A stretch of 64,000 nucleotides of DNA from a candidate division KSB1 bacterium. Lineage in GTDB: Bacteria > Zhuqueibacterota > Zhuqueibacteria > Zhuqueibacterales > Zhuqueibacteraceae. Both the position numbers and the translations under genes were made by a program. The DNA is taken from positions 23,947 through 87,946 of the forward strand of contig JAPDQB010000025.1 in assembly GCA_034506175.1 (NCBI GenBank). Reading direction: 5' to 3'. Positions 8,946 through 17,717 of the stretch are shown here, piece after piece. Position 1 is the first letter of the stretch, and every line of letters starts with the position of its first letter. The notes beneath the pieces are model-generated. The model saw nothing but the letters and a program-made list of their open reading frames with translations. It had not been told where the DNA came from and searched no databases.

Positions 8946-10343
8946 TCAGGAAATCATTTTCATATTCTCCGCATCCCATCCGATTACGCGCTTTTCCAAA
9001 TGGCTGTGGTTGGTGAGCAAAGCCGGGGCCGCGGCGCGAAAGCCGAAGGCCGCGTCTTCGGTGACGGGCTTGCCTGCGCGAATGGCGTTGAAAAAATTAT
9101 GAAAATGATCGACACGGTCGTCGTAGCCCTCCGGCGCTTTGTATTCGCTCGTGCCTTCGAGCTGAGGCCGGACCGGGTTGGCGGCCATCTGCGCGCGATA
9201 TTGTTCGGCGAATTTTTCCCGCATATCCTTTGCAAAGGTGCGCACCGAATTATAGCCATCGAGCACGTCTCTCTCCGAGTGATGGTAGATGCCGCGCCGG
9301 GTCAATTTCACGCTGTCACCGATGATCGTCATGATGCCCTCGCTGCCAACGAATCGAATGCCTTCCTCGCTGCCGCTGCCGTCCACAAAATTCGTGGAGA
9401 GCGAAATCGTGAATGCCGGATGATTGGCCGTTTGGGGATAATCGTACAAGCCGAGAATCACATCCGGGACGTCACGGCCGTCTTTCCAGTATCGCAAGCC
9501 GCCGGCGGACATGATTTGCGCCGGGCCGTTCGATCCGAGCACGTGATGGATGCCGGAGAACAGATGCACGAACAAATCCCCGGGAATGCCGGTGCCGTAG
9601 TCGGAATAATTGCGCCATCTGAAAAAGCGCACGGCGTCGAAGGGCCGTTTCGGGGCCTCGCCGAGAAAGCGATCCCAATCAATCGTTTGCGGCGAGGCAT
9701 CCGGTGGAATCGAATATTGCCACGCGCCAATCGCCGAGTTGCGCTTCCAGCTCGCTTCGACCAGATTCAGCTCGCCGATGGCGCCGGATTTGTACAGTTC
9801 TTTGGCTTTATCGTAAACGATGGAACTGACAAACTGGCTGCCGACTTGCAAAACTTTTTTCGTCTTGCGCTGTGCCTCAATCACGCGCAGGCCGTCGGCG
9901 ATTTTTTGCACCATCGGTTTTTCGCAATAAACATTTTTGCCCGCTTGCATCGCTTCGATGGCGAGCCGGGCATGCCAATGATCCGGCGTGCTGACGATGA
10001 CGGCGTCAACATCCGGCCTTGAAAAAATCTCGCGATAGTCGCGCGTGGTGAACACCTCCTTGCCAAAGACTTCGTTGACGCGGGCGCGCCGCCCGTCGTA
10101 CAAATCCGCCGCCGCGACAAACTCGACGCCCGGCACTTGCAGCGCCGTCCAGGTGTCGATAAAACCGATGATGCCCATGCCGACGGTCGCCAGGCGAATT
10201 TTGTCGCTGGGCGCAATCCGTTTGCTGGACTCTCTTAACGGAATCTCTTTGACATGAGCGGAAACAATGCCCGGAACCGCTCCCGCTGCAAGCGCTGAGG
10301 TTTTCAAAAAATCCCGGCGCGAATAAATTTTGTTGATTTGCAT
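8946..10343 (-). CDS. Tat-exported Gfo/Idh/MocA-family oxidoreductase
   Basis: 465 residues from ATG 10343, chosen for its GAAGGTGAG ribosome site and because it places a twin-arginine signal (YSRRDFLKTSALAAGAVPG) at the N-terminus. A Rossmann NAD(P) domain follows (IRLATVGMGIIGF), then the family signature STPDHWHARLAIEAMQAGKNVYCEKP with the catalytic-region EKP, and a C-terminal sugar-binding-type domain. Such Tat-exported members are common in FCB and planctomycete genomes and act on sugars or sugar alcohols with tightly bound NADP. Transcribed alone; no sugar-catabolic neighbours are visible. Confidence 0.9.
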   Translation of the reverse strand: MQINKIYSRRDFLKTSALAAGAVPGIVSAHVKEIPLRESSKRIAPSDKIRLATVGMGIIGFIDTWTALQVPGVEFVAAADLYDGRRARVNEVFGKEVFTTRDYREIFSRPDVDAVIVSTPDHWHARLAIEAMQAGKNVYCEKPMVQKIADGLRVIEAQRKTKKVLQVGSQFVSSIVYDKAKELYKSGAIGELNLVEASWKRNSAIGAWQYSIPPDASPQTIDWDRFLGEAPKRPFDAVRFFRWRNYSDYGTGIPGDLFVHLFSGIHHVLGSNGPAQIMSAGGLRYWKDGRDVPDVILGLYDYPQTANHPAFTISLSTNFVDGSGSEEGIRFVGSEGIMTIIGDSVKLTRRGIYHHSERDVLDGYNSVRTFAKDMREKFAEQYRAQMAANPVRPQLEGTSEYKAPEGYDDRVDHFHNFFNAIRAGKPVTEDAAFGFRAAAPALLTNHSHLEKRVIGWDAENMKMIS

Positions 10344-10518
10344 CGTCTCACCTTCGGATTGGAATGAACGACTTCGACTCAATGAGTATTGCCTCCTGCA
10401 CACAAAGCTTTTCCAAACGCGACAGCCAGCCATTAGCCAAGCGGTCGGCATAATCTGCCCTGTTTTGAGCAAAAAATCAAGCAAAAAATAATGAGAATGG
10501 GAGCGGATTTTATCTTCG

Positions 10519-10564
10519 AAAAATAAAAACCGCCGGGATTCATAAAATCAGGATCTCCCAGCGG
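10519..10564 (-). terminator. Rho-independent terminator-like hairpin (minus strand)
   Basis: Read on the minus strand, CCGCTGGGA pairs with TCCCGGCGG (one mismatch/wobble) around an 17-base loop and is followed by TTTTTATTTTT. It lies about 150 bases after the MerR-like gene and upstream of the oxidoreductase. The 370 bases between those two genes hold no other supported feature. Confidence 0.45.
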
Positions 10565-10714
10565 CTTATATTGAGTAGGGGTATGGAAGAGGCAAACGGG
10601 TCAACAGCAAACTTGAAAACGAACGGACAGCGACGCCATGATCAAGCTGGCTTGTGGCTGGTGGTTTCCTCTTTTTCCCTGCGGGCCTCGGCGCCGCCGG
10701 TCCGTTCACATTTT

Positions 10715-10984
10715 TTATTTCAGATTCAACTCAGCTTGCGCAACCTCCTGCCGCGCTTTTTCAAAAGCGGCGCGCGGCCGGGTTTGGTACTTTTCCATGT
10801 AGCTCATGGCGCGGTCGAGAATCCACACCTCGGTGTCGCGATAAAATTTATAAACCTGCTTGCCGCGCCGCTCGGTTTGCGGATGCAGGTAGCCTTCGCG
10901 CACGAAGTAAGCGAGTTTGTCACGATTCAACCCCTTGCCGACATGTTTGATTACCTCGCCGGGGGTATAAGTTTTTACTGACAT
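10715..10984 (-). CDS. MerR-like helix-turn-helix protein
   Basis: 89 residues. The segment TYTPGEVIKHVGKGLNRDKL followed by FVREGYLHPQTERRG resembles the winged helix-turn-helix of MerR/excisionase-type regulators (a turn, then a wing with a basic patch), followed by a helical tail (WILDRAMSYMEKYQTRPRAAFEKAR). No effector domain is present, so it could be a small DNA-binding regulator or excisionase-like protein. Isolated gene; target unknown. Confidence 0.55.
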   Translation of the reverse strand: MSVKTYTPGEVIKHVGKGLNRDKLAYFVREGYLHPQTERRGKQVYKFYRDTEVWILDRAMSYMEKYQTRPRAAFEKARQEVAQAELNLK

Positions 10985-11090
10985 GCAGGTGGTTCATGAT
11001 TTGTACAAGTACAAATTCAAGGTTGCAAAATTTAAAACGATTTTTCGAAAAAGTCAAGAGAAATTTTTAGCGAGCAGGAAGAACGGTCGT

Positions 11091-11348
11091 TTATCGGTTG
11101 AGTGGATGACTCACGGTGAGCAGCCGCCAGGATTTGCTGACGTGGTCAAATTCGAGGTTCATTTCATTGGAAACAATCACTTTCACAGTGATCGTCTCGA
11201 AGCGGTTTCTCTTGGCGCGCATCTTTTTGCGGCTTTCAATGCGCTGCACGGTGTAATTTTTTCCCTTCCACGTCACTAAAACCGGATTCAATTTGCCTTT
11301 TTCAGTCCGAGCGAGGACATCAACGTCTTCATTGATTATGGTCTTCAT
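11091..11348 (-). CDS. Small hypothetical protein
   Basis: 85 residues from ATG 11348, chosen over the longer frame because AAAGGAG lies six bases upstream. The sequence (MKTIINEDVDVLARTEKGKLNPVLVTWKGKNYTVQRIESRKK) is strand-rich and basic, with no membrane segment. Similar small proteins start from a WKGKxYxV core, but I cannot name a family with confidence. It lies alone next to a group of toxin-antitoxin-like genes. Confidence 0.55.
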   Translation of the reverse strand: MKTIINEDVDVLARTEKGKLNPVLVTWKGKNYTVQRIESRKKMRAKRNRFETITVKVIVSNEMNLEFDHVSKSWRLLTVSHPLNR

Positions 11349-11460
11349 GTTCACTCCTTTTTCGTTTAGGTGTCTAAAAAGGCACTTTTGTGAAATCAAT
11401 ATAGTGAACATAAATATTCCGGTCAAGAAAAAAAAATTGAATAGCTGAAATTTTTCTTGA

Positions 11461-11950
11461 TCAAACCAACTTTTCTGCCATCAGCAATTTCTCCATTTCA
11501 TCAACCAGCTCGTTGGCGGCAGGCAAAACAGCTTGGGGATCGGCCACCGCCGCGATGACGTGTTCGATCTGCGCTTCCATTTCCACCGGCAGTTTTGCGC
11601 AAAATTTTTTGGCAAAATCGGAAAGTTCTTCGCGATGATGGCGACGCGCAATGCCTCGGACAAGGCTGCCGGGCGCGCTGCTGCAACCCCGCCAGCCAGC
11701 CGCTGCGGTCGAATAAAATTTTTGACGTCAAGAGATTGTGCCAAAAGCATGCGGAATAACCCACCCAGGCCTGATGCGTGACATGCACGCGCTCGATCTG
11801 TTCTTCCAGCCATTGCGGCTGGTGATACACAAAATCAAAATCCGATTTTTCATCGAAACCCTCAGCGGTGCGCGAGCCGGACAGCGCCACGGCTTCGATG
11901 CGGGAAAGCCTGCCGAATTTTTTCGCGACATTTTCAAGGAATTTTAGTCC
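11461..11950 (-). pseudogene. Decayed nucleotidyltransferase-domain gene
   Basis: One frame carries the nucleotidyltransferase signature GSRTAEGFDEKSDFDF (GS followed by DxD) and then, after an apparently missing segment, LEEQIERVHVTHQAWVGY...ILFDRSGWLAGLQQR. Homologous sequence then continues in a second frame (EALRVAIIAKNFPIL) and a third (KLPVEMEAQIEHVIAAVADP...MAEKLV, stop at 11461-11463). At least two frameshifts plus an internal deletion are therefore needed to explain it, and no good start codon is seen. It abuts the truncated end of the upstream nucleotidyltransferase gene. Inactive remnant. Confidence 0.55.
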
Positions 11951-12326
11951 CCTCAATCTCGCGGAACTCGATATAATCTTTCGCCTTCGCATAAGTTACA
12001 TCGCAGGCTTTGTGCATCAAGTCAATGAGGATTTCATCCGCCACTCTGACGACGGAATATTTCGCGACGTCGTCCGCGTTGACTTCGGTAATGGCTTTAT
12101 CAGGCAGATAAAGCAGGGCTTGTTTGATACGATCAACGTTTTCTATCGCGCTGTCGACCAGGAGATCAATATCGCCGGTCGTGCGTGCATAACCGTTGAG
12201 AATAATCGCAAACCCGCCAATGACCACGTAATTGACGCCAGCTTGATTGAGTTGCCGGCACAAGACGATCAAATCTTCTATTGTTGGTTCGCGCGAGTAC
12301 TCTGGGCGAGCATTTTCATCATCCAT
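11934..12326 (-). CDS. Nucleotidyltransferase-like protein, C-terminus probably truncated
   Basis: 130 residues. The motif VVIGGFAIILNGYARTTGDID contains the GG...G..R.T.D.D pattern of stand-alone nucleotidyltransferases related to AbiEii-type toxins. The protein ends at EIEGTKIP, where homologues as I know them continue for another 20-30 residues, so the 3' end looks lost, exactly where the next remnant begins. The start overlaps the preceding small gene by 49 bases. Pairs of a small protein with such a nucleotidyltransferase are common in bacterial genomes and behave like toxin-antitoxin modules; that role is inferred. Confidence 0.65.
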   Translation of the reverse strand: MDDENARPEYSREPTIEDLIVLCRQLNQAGVNYVVIGGFAIILNGYARTTGDIDLLVDSAIENVDRIKQALLYLPDKAITEVNADDVAKYSVVRVADEILIDLMHKACDVTYAKAKDYIEFREIEGTKIP

Positions 12327-12481
12327 TCGTCGGCTTCCTCAAAGGTCTTGAACCGATACACTCCGCGCGGACAGATGCCTTTGCTGCCGCGAAGCCGTTG
12401 CATGGTTTTTAATAATGTGTTCGCGTTTTCAAGCGTGGCGGCGGTTGTTCCGGCACGCGTACCAACAACCTTCATCGCCAT
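12278..12481 (-). CDS. Small partner protein of the nucleotidyltransferase (antitoxin-like)
   Basis: 67 residues from ATG 12481, which has a strong GGAGGAAAAG site. The sequence (MKVVGTRAGTTAATLENANTLL, then RGVYRFKTFEEADEWM) is a compact basic protein with a terminal helix; I know this type as the usual upstream neighbour of small nucleotidyltransferase genes. It overlaps the start of that gene here, supporting co-translation. No DNA-binding motif is obvious. Function as antitoxin or accessory factor is inference. Confidence 0.6.
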   Translation of the reverse strand: MAMKVVGTRAGTTAATLENANTLLKTMQRLRGSKGICPRGVYRFKTFEEADEWMMKMLAQSTRANQQ

Positions 12482-12647
12482 GGTTCTCTTTTCCTCCTGT
12501 ATAAAAACAATAAAAGGCTGGATCGTCATCGTTTCGATCACCAGTGAAGATCTTAAATCCAACATGTTCTGGCACTCCTTGTAACTCAAAATATTAAATT
12601 ATTTCATCAACAGCAAGCGCCGGTTCAAGAAAGTTTTTTATCATGAT

Positions 12648-13667
12648 TCAAAAATGGTCGCTCGGAGCAAGCAGAATTTTTCCGCCGCTCATGTCGCCGG
12701 CATATTGCCGCAGGCCATCTATCGCCTCCTCCAGCGGCAATCGTGCGCGCACTTCGGTTTTCAAATCGCCGGCAAGAAATTTTTGCGCTTGCATCGCCAT
12801 TCGCATCCGGCTGAGCGGATTTTTATGTTGCAGCCAGGTCGAAAGCCAGAAGCCGTCGACGTGTTTGTCTTCAAAAATAAAGCCGCGCGGATCGAAACGG
12901 CAGGGCTGCTCCGAAAGGCCGCCGTAAATGATGAGGCGCCCTTGTTTCGGCATCGCGCTGAGAACGCGCCCGGCCATCTCACCCGCCACGGCGTCGAAGG
13001 CCAGCGACACGCGCAAATCCTGGCAAAGTTTCTTGAGGTCGTCGTCAAAATTGGCGTCGCTGCTGTTAAGCACGTATGTCGCGCCGAGCGCTTGCAGCAG
13101 TTCGACCTGCTCCTGGCGGCGCACGATGTTGATAGCGGGAATGCCGAGCCGCTGGCCGAGGCGGAGAATCATTTTTCCCAAGGCGCTCGCCGCAGCGGTT
13201 TGCGCGACCGCGCGATGGCGGCCGGCTTGGGCGATCTCCATCAACGCCCACGCGGTCAGCGGATTGACGATCAAACTGGCGCCCTGTTCGAGTGAAATGT
13301 TTTTGCGCAGCGGAATGCAGAATTTGGCGGAAGTGACCATGTACTCCGCCCAGGTGCCATCGCCGTTGTACGGCGCGGCGCAAGCCACGCGCCGGCCGAT
13401 TAACGCGCGCGCCATCAAGCCGCCGCCGGAGGCCACCACCGTACCGCTGGCCTCGAAGCCGGGAATAACCGGCAGCTTTTTCTTGACGTACATGCCGCGC
13501 AGAAACATCAGATCGGACGGATTGATCGGCGAGGCGGCGATACGCACCAGCACCTCTCCCGCGCCGGGAGACGGCACCGGCTTCTCGATCAGCGCGAGAT
13601 TTTCGAGCTTGCCGTCCAAGGCGCGAACCTCCAGCGCCCGCATGGTGGATGAAATGGAAATCGACAT
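12648..13667 (-). CDS. Zinc-type/MDR alcohol dehydrogenase or quinone reductase
   Basis: 339 residues of the medium-chain dehydrogenase/reductase superfamily. The N-terminal GroES-like domain has PSPGAGEVLVRIAASPINPSD and IPGFEASGTVVASG; the Rossmann domain has NLTAWAL-type and TAAASALGKMI segments. The cysteine set of the structural zinc lobe is absent, so it is closer to the zinc-independent quinone oxidoreductase/enoyl reductase (trans-2-enoyl-CoA reductase-like) branch. An alternative start is ATG 13643 (MRALEVRALDG). Same direction as the dipeptidase; substrate unknown. Confidence 0.8.
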   Translation of the reverse strand: MSISISSTMRALEVRALDGKLENLALIEKPVPSPGAGEVLVRIAASPINPSDLMFLRGMYVKKKLPVIPGFEASGTVVASGGGLMARALIGRRVACAAPYNGDGTWAEYMVTSAKFCIPLRKNISLEQGASLIVNPLTAWALMEIAQAGRHRAVAQTAAASALGKMILRLGQRLGIPAINIVRRQEQVELLQALGATYVLNSSDANFDDDLKKLCQDLRVSLAFDAVAGEMAGRVLSAMPKQGRLIIYGGLSEQPCRFDPRGFIFEDKHVDGFWLSTWLQHKNPLSRMRMAMQAQKFLAGDLKTEVRARLPLEEAIDGLRQYAGDMSGGKILLAPSDHF

Positions 13668-13697
13668 TTTTTGCTGGGCTGTTATGAGATTTTCTGA

Positions 13698-14924
13698 TCA
13701 ACCTGGGTTGGCCTGAAGCTGCTGCGCCACTTGCTCCACTTTTGACCACACCCGCAACAAATTCCCCGAGCAAATCTTGCGGATATCTTCATCCGCATAG
13801 CCTTTTTTCAGCAGCTCGTAAATGAGGTTGGGATAATCCGCCACGCTCTTCAAGCCGGTTGGCAGCGTGTCGCCGACGCCGTCAAAATCCGAGCCGAAAC
13901 CAACGTGATCGACGCCAACCAATTTCACCACGTGATCGATATGCGCAATGACGTCGGAAATATCGGCGTAACCGATCTTGTTCTCGATCCGGAATTTCTG
14001 CAAGGCCGATTTTCCCGCCTCGCTGTGGGGATTGATTTTGTTTTTCTGAATGAACTGCCACATTTTTTCTTCGGCGCGGCGAATCGAGTCGCTCAAAAAT
14101 GAAGAGCCGAAATTGATGTGAATGACGCCGCCGTTTTTCGCCAGCGCTTTGATCATCTCATCGTCCATGTTGCGCTCCCAGCCCGGCGTGAAATGACGGC
14201 AGGACGAATGCGACGCCATCACCGGCGCCTGCGAGAGGCGCAGCACTTGATAAAACGTCGAATCTGAAACGTGCGAAACGTCGATCATGATGCCGAGACG
14301 ATTCATCTCCGCCACGACTTGTTTGCCGAAGGGACTCAAGCCCTTCCAGCGGCGGTTGGGATCGTAAGACGAATCGGAAATGTGATTGCTTTTGGAATGT
14401 GCCAGCGTGATGTAACGAATGCCGCGCGCGTAAAAATGCCGCAGGTTCTCCAGCCTGCCTTCAATGGGCGAGCCGTTTTCCATGCCCATCGGCAGCGAGA
14501 TGAGTCCCCGGGCAAACTGCGCCTGCACGTCCGCGACGGATTTGGCGACCGCGAATTTATCCGGCCAATCTTTTGCAAATTTTTCCACCATGTCAATCAG
14601 GCTGTCCGCCAGCTTCTTGGCGCCGCCTTTTTCTTCGTATACCGCCGGAACGTAGATCGACATGAACGGCGCGTCGAGGCCGCCGGCTTTGGCGCGCACG
14701 TAGTCAAAATCGCCGTCCGCCGTGCGTTGCGAAATATCCGCCATCTTCTCGCCCAGGCGGTACGGCACGTCGACGTGCGTGTCGACGATGATAAATTCAT
14801 GCGCCAGCTTATTGGCTTTTTCGCGCAGCTCGGCGTCGGTTAACGTTTTGGGTGGTGGTGGTGGTTGTTCACAAGCCCAAGCCCCGCAAATGAGAAACAA
14901 CAACGCTGGGTGAAACCATTTCAT
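13698..14924 (-). CDS. Membrane dipeptidase (peptidase M19), lipoprotein
   Basis: About 408 residues from ATG 14924 (GGAGAG site). The signal MKWFHPALLFLICGAWAC ends in a lipobox-like GAWAC, so a surface or periplasmic lipoprotein is expected. Family M19 features: IIVDTHVDVPYR with the HxD zinc ligands, MIDVSHVSDSTF, PVMASHSSCRHF, and VDHVGFGSDFDGV near the C-terminus. These zinc enzymes hydrolyse dipeptides, including some with D-residues. Cleavage of peptide in the periplasm is inferred. Confidence 0.9.
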   Translation of the reverse strand: MKWFHPALLFLICGAWACEQPPPPPKTLTDAELREKANKLAHEFIIVDTHVDVPYRLGEKMADISQRTADGDFDYVRAKAGGLDAPFMSIYVPAVYEEKGGAKKLADSLIDMVEKFAKDWPDKFAVAKSVADVQAQFARGLISLPMGMENGSPIEGRLENLRHFYARGIRYITLAHSKSNHISDSSYDPNRRWKGLSPFGKQVVAEMNRLGIMIDVSHVSDSTFYQVLRLSQAPVMASHSSCRHFTPGWERNMDDEMIKALAKNGGVIHINFGSSFLSDSIRRAEEKMWQFIQKNKINPHSEAGKSALQKFRIENKIGYADISDVIAHIDHVVKLVGVDHVGFGSDFDGVGDTLPTGLKSVADYPNLIYELLKKGYADEDIRKICSGNLLRVWSKVEQVAQQLQANPG

Positions 14925-14991
14925 TTCGCTCTCTCCGTTGGGTTTAAAAAACAATCGGCACGTAATCCACATCATCGGTGTAATCCGTTAC

Positions 14992-15564
14992 TCAAAACCA
15001 CTTGTTCTGCAATTTCGGCGCTCGATAGGTTTCCAGATAAGAGAAAACACTCGCCGGATCCGGCGCGAGGTGATAAAGCTGGCGCGAATCCGGCTTGGCG
15101 AAGCGTTCTTCATAAATGTGCTCGCACAGCCGGACGAAATGATCGTAGAAGCGATTGGTATTTACGAGCACGATGGGCTTGGTGTGCATTTGCAATTGTT
15201 TGAGCGTGAGAATTTCAAAAATTTCCTCGAGCGTCCCGAAGCCGTCGGGAAGCGCCACAAAGGCGTCGGCGCGCGCTTCCATGATGGCCTTGCGGTCGCG
15301 CAAATCTTTGGTGATAATCAGCTCGTCAGCGTTGTTGTAACCAACTTCTTTGTCTTGCAGCGATTGGGGAATGACGCCGATCACCTTGCCGCCATGTTGG
15401 TGCACCGCCCGCGCCACCGCGCCCATCAACCCGATCCGGCCGCCGCCGTAAATCAGTGTGTCGCCGCGCTGCGCCAGCAAAGCGCCAAATTCGGCCGCCG
15501 CATGAAAGAAAGAAGAGGACAGCGCCTCGCTCGATGAACAATAGACGCAAATCGTCCTGGGCAT
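14992..15564 (-). CDS. LOG-family (TIGR00730) nucleoside-5'-monophosphate phosphoribohydrolase
   Basis: 190 residues. The N-terminal ICVYCSSSEAL and the GGGRIGLMGAVARA loop are typical of the LOG/YgdH family, which removes the base from (N6-modified) nucleotides. The catalytic signature is normally PGGxGTxxE; here it reads LPDGFGTLEE, so the first Gly is Asp while the Thr and Glu are kept. Start ATG 15564 has a GAGG site. Monocistronic by spacing; divergent from rpsT. Confidence 0.85.
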   Translation of the reverse strand: MPRTICVYCSSSEALSSSFFHAAAEFGALLAQRGDTLIYGGGRIGLMGAVARAVHQHGGKVIGVIPQSLQDKEVGYNNADELIITKDLRDRKAIMEARADAFVALPDGFGTLEEIFEILTLKQLQMHTKPIVLVNTNRFYDHFVRLCEHIYEERFAKPDSRQLYHLAPDPASVFSYLETYRAPKLQNKWF

Positions 15565-15779
15565 GTCAACCTCGGGACAACGGTTTGAATGAAAAAACTT
15601 CGCGTCGCAAAACGTAACGCAGACTGCCAGTCTGCAAATGAACCAAACGGGAAAATCTTCGCGGTCGTGATAGTTTTTTCATGGTAAAGCCGGCTTGGCT
15701 TGAATCAACATTCTTTTGGCCGGGTGCAAGACAACAAGAATCCGTTTCCGATTCAAGCTTTTCTTCGCTGAATTTTTTA

Positions 15780-15808
15780 TTGACATTGGCCGCGCGTTTT
15801 ATTATATT
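15780..15808 (+). promoter_or_regulatory. Sigma70-type promoter for rpsT
   Basis: TTGACA (15780-15785) and TATATT (15803-15808) are separated by exactly 17 bases and lie about 40 bases before the rpsT start. The approximately 280-base divergent region 15565-15848 holds no other supported gene. Confidence 0.7.
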
Positions 15809-15848
15809 GATAACCGTTTAAAATGTCAATACAATAACCTGAGAAATT

Positions 15849-16118
15849 ATGGCGACTCATCAATCAGCAATCAAGCGCAATCGGCAGGCCAAGCGGCGGG
15901 CGCTGCGAAACAAGCAATATCGCTCGAAGATGCGGACGATGATCAAAAAAGTTTTGGCGGCAACCGACCGGCAAGCTGTCGAGAATGATTTTAAAAAAAC
16001 CGTTTCCCTGCTCGACAAGCTGGTTACCCGCGGTGTGATTCACCAAAATAACGCGGCGAACCAAAAGTCGCGGCTGTCGAAATTTTTCAACAGCCTGCCG
16101 GCCGCGGCCACGACTTAG
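15849..16118 (+). CDS. rpsT: 30S ribosomal protein S20
   Basis: 89 residues, the usual S20 length, with the conserved start ATHQSAIKRNRQAKRRALRNKQ and the Lys/Arg-rich helices that bind 16S rRNA. The C-terminal helix contains the typical HQNNAANQKSRLSK motif. Preceded by a good promoter and followed by a strong terminator, so it is a single-gene transcription unit, as in most bacteria. Autogenous control is known for the family but no element is identified here. Confidence 0.97.
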   Translation: MATHQSAIKRNRQAKRRALRNKQYRSKMRTMIKKVLAATDRQAVENDFKKTVSLLDKLVTRGVIHQNNAANQKSRLSKFFNSLPAAATT

Positions 16119-16145
16119 CGCGCAAGATTACACCAAAGCTTTCCC

Positions 16146-16186
16146 AAAACGCGATTTTCCTTCAGAGGAAAATCGCGTTTTTTTTG
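16146..16186 (+). terminator. rpsT: Rho-independent terminator of rpsT
   Basis: A perfect 15-base stem (AAAACGCGATTTTCC with GGAAAATCGCGTTTT) with loop TTCAGA, ending in a run of eight T. It starts 28 bases after the rpsT stop. Because the A-run on the other side is short, it mainly serves the plus strand. Confidence 0.9.
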
Positions 16187-16299
16187 TGGGAGCTGAGATA
16201 AGGCAGAACTTTCACAAAAGCAAAAGCTGTAAGCGGATAAAGCGGATTGAGCAGATGGTGATTCTGATAACCCAACCCGGACAAGCCGGAACCAAACTG

Positions 16300-16375
16300 C
16301 ACCACAAAGACACAAAGTTCACAGAGAAAAACTTTATGTAATACAAAAATTCCTTAAATACGGAGTATCACGGAG
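16300..16375. repeat. Short-period degenerate repeat in intergenic region 16187-16447
   Basis: After the terminator the 260 bases to the next gene hold no ORF. They contain CACAAAGACACAAAG followed by TTCACAGAG and, after a gap, ACGGAGTATCACGGAG: an irregular 7-9 base tandem pattern. A second pattern, AGCGGATAAAGCGGATT, lies just before at about 16230. Similar patterns occur elsewhere in this window. Confidence 0.4.
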
Positions 16376-16447
16376 CAAAGCTTTTTAAACACATTTATTG
16401 ATCTTCGTGTTTAATTGGATTTTGAATTGAGAAAACTTCCAGAATTT

Positions 16448-17623
16448 TTAGCGTTTGACGGCGTTAACGCTTAATTCGAAAAGCCCCGCCGGCTCCGGGT
16501 GACTGTTTTTAAGGGCGAGCTTGACGCGATGATTCAAGTACGCATGCAAAAGCCCGCCGAGCGGCGGCAGCACCGAGAATATTTTAGGCGAATAAAACAG
16601 CCGCGCCGCCAGCCGGTTGCGCCGCAAAATTTTGCCGAGATGATCGCGCAGCAGGCGCTGGCGGTAATCCGCGAACGAAAAATCGCCGCGCTCCAGTGCC
16701 GCCACTAGCGCTGCCGCCGCCACCGGACCGTAAGCCAGCGACATCGAAATGCCCTCGCCCAACCACGGTTCCACGCCGGCGGCGTCGCCCACCAGCAATA
16801 CTCGCGGTCGGCTGTACACATCGCCCGGATGAAACCACCGCTCCGGGTGTCCCATCAAATCGACGGAAATGTTCCAGCGCCGTTCGTCGAGATGGCGCTG
16901 CAGTAACTCGGGCAAATTGGCGTGGGGCTTCTCGGCAACGATGCGGCTATCAAACACGCCGATGTTCACATGCGGCGCGCCCTCGCACCAGCAAGGGAAA
17001 TCCCAAATATAACCTTGCAAGTGCCGTTTCACGGGACGAAAATCAATGGCGGCACGGCGCAACTGAAACTCATCCGCCAGGCCGTTGGTGGCCGGCGCCA
17101 AAATTTCGATCAAGCGCGACACCCGCGACGAGGTTTCGTGGAAAAACGCGCGCCGCACCAGGCTCTTCGCGCCATCGGCGCCGACGACGATTTTGGCCAG
17201 AAAGGTTTCACCCTCGGTTTCGACGCGAATGCCCTCGGCGGTTTCGATCAACTGCCGCGCCGGCGTTTTTTCCAGCAAGCGGACGCCTTTTTGGCGCAGG
17301 CTCTTCGCCAGGGCCGCGTCAAATTCGTTGCGGCGAATCGTGCAAAACAGGCCCGGGGTCTTGAATTCCAGCGGCCGGTCATGCAAAAAAAGCTGCACGT
17401 TGTCAATCGGCAGCGACGGCACGTCGGCCTCGAGCTCGAGCTGGCGCAACAACGTTTTCACCCATGGCGTCAGCCCGCCGCCGCACAGCTTGTGGCGCGG
17501 ATGCGTGGCCTTCTCCAAAACCACCAGATGATCGCGCCAGCCCGGGCGCAGCTTGATCAGTGCCGCCGCCGTGGCGGTTCCCGCCGGCCCGGCGCCGATG
17601 ATGCAGACGTCGATTTTTTCCAT
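16448..17623 (-). CDS. Geranylgeranyl-reductase-family FAD-dependent oxidoreductase
   Basis: 391 residues from ATG 17623, which places the FAD dinucleotide-binding motif (VCIIGAGPAGTATAAAL) at the very N-terminus; a longer frame to 17683 adds an unlikely leader. Further FAD motifs are VVGADGAKSLVRRAF and LLVGDAAGVEPWLGEGI, typical of the GGR/squalene-monooxygenase-like group. The CGGGLTPW segment also fits. Members reduce prenyl chains of quinones, chlorophyll or archaeal lipids, or act as halogenase/hydroxylase relatives; no pathway neighbours decide this here. Confidence 0.85.
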   Translation of the reverse strand: MEKIDVCIIGAGPAGTATAAALIKLRPGWRDHLVVLEKATHPRHKLCGGGLTPWVKTLLRQLELEADVPSLPIDNVQLFLHDRPLEFKTPGLFCTIRRNEFDAALAKSLRQKGVRLLEKTPARQLIETAEGIRVETEGETFLAKIVVGADGAKSLVRRAFFHETSSRVSRLIEILAPATNGLADEFQLRRAAIDFRPVKRHLQGYIWDFPCWCEGAPHVNIGVFDSRIVAEKPHANLPELLQRHLDERRWNISVDLMGHPERWFHPGDVYSRPRVLLVGDAAGVEPWLGEGISMSLAYGPVAAAALVAALERGDFSFADYRQRLLRDHLGKILRRNRLAARLFYSPKIFSVLPPLGGLLHAYLNHRVKLALKNSHPEPAGLFELSVNAVKR

Positions 17624-17717
17624 ACATTCGAGGTTCACTTTACAGAAACGACCCGGCCACAAGCAAAAATGAAGCGCTGGCAATCGCGATAAAGATGAGC
17701 ATATTTTCTCCTGTCAA

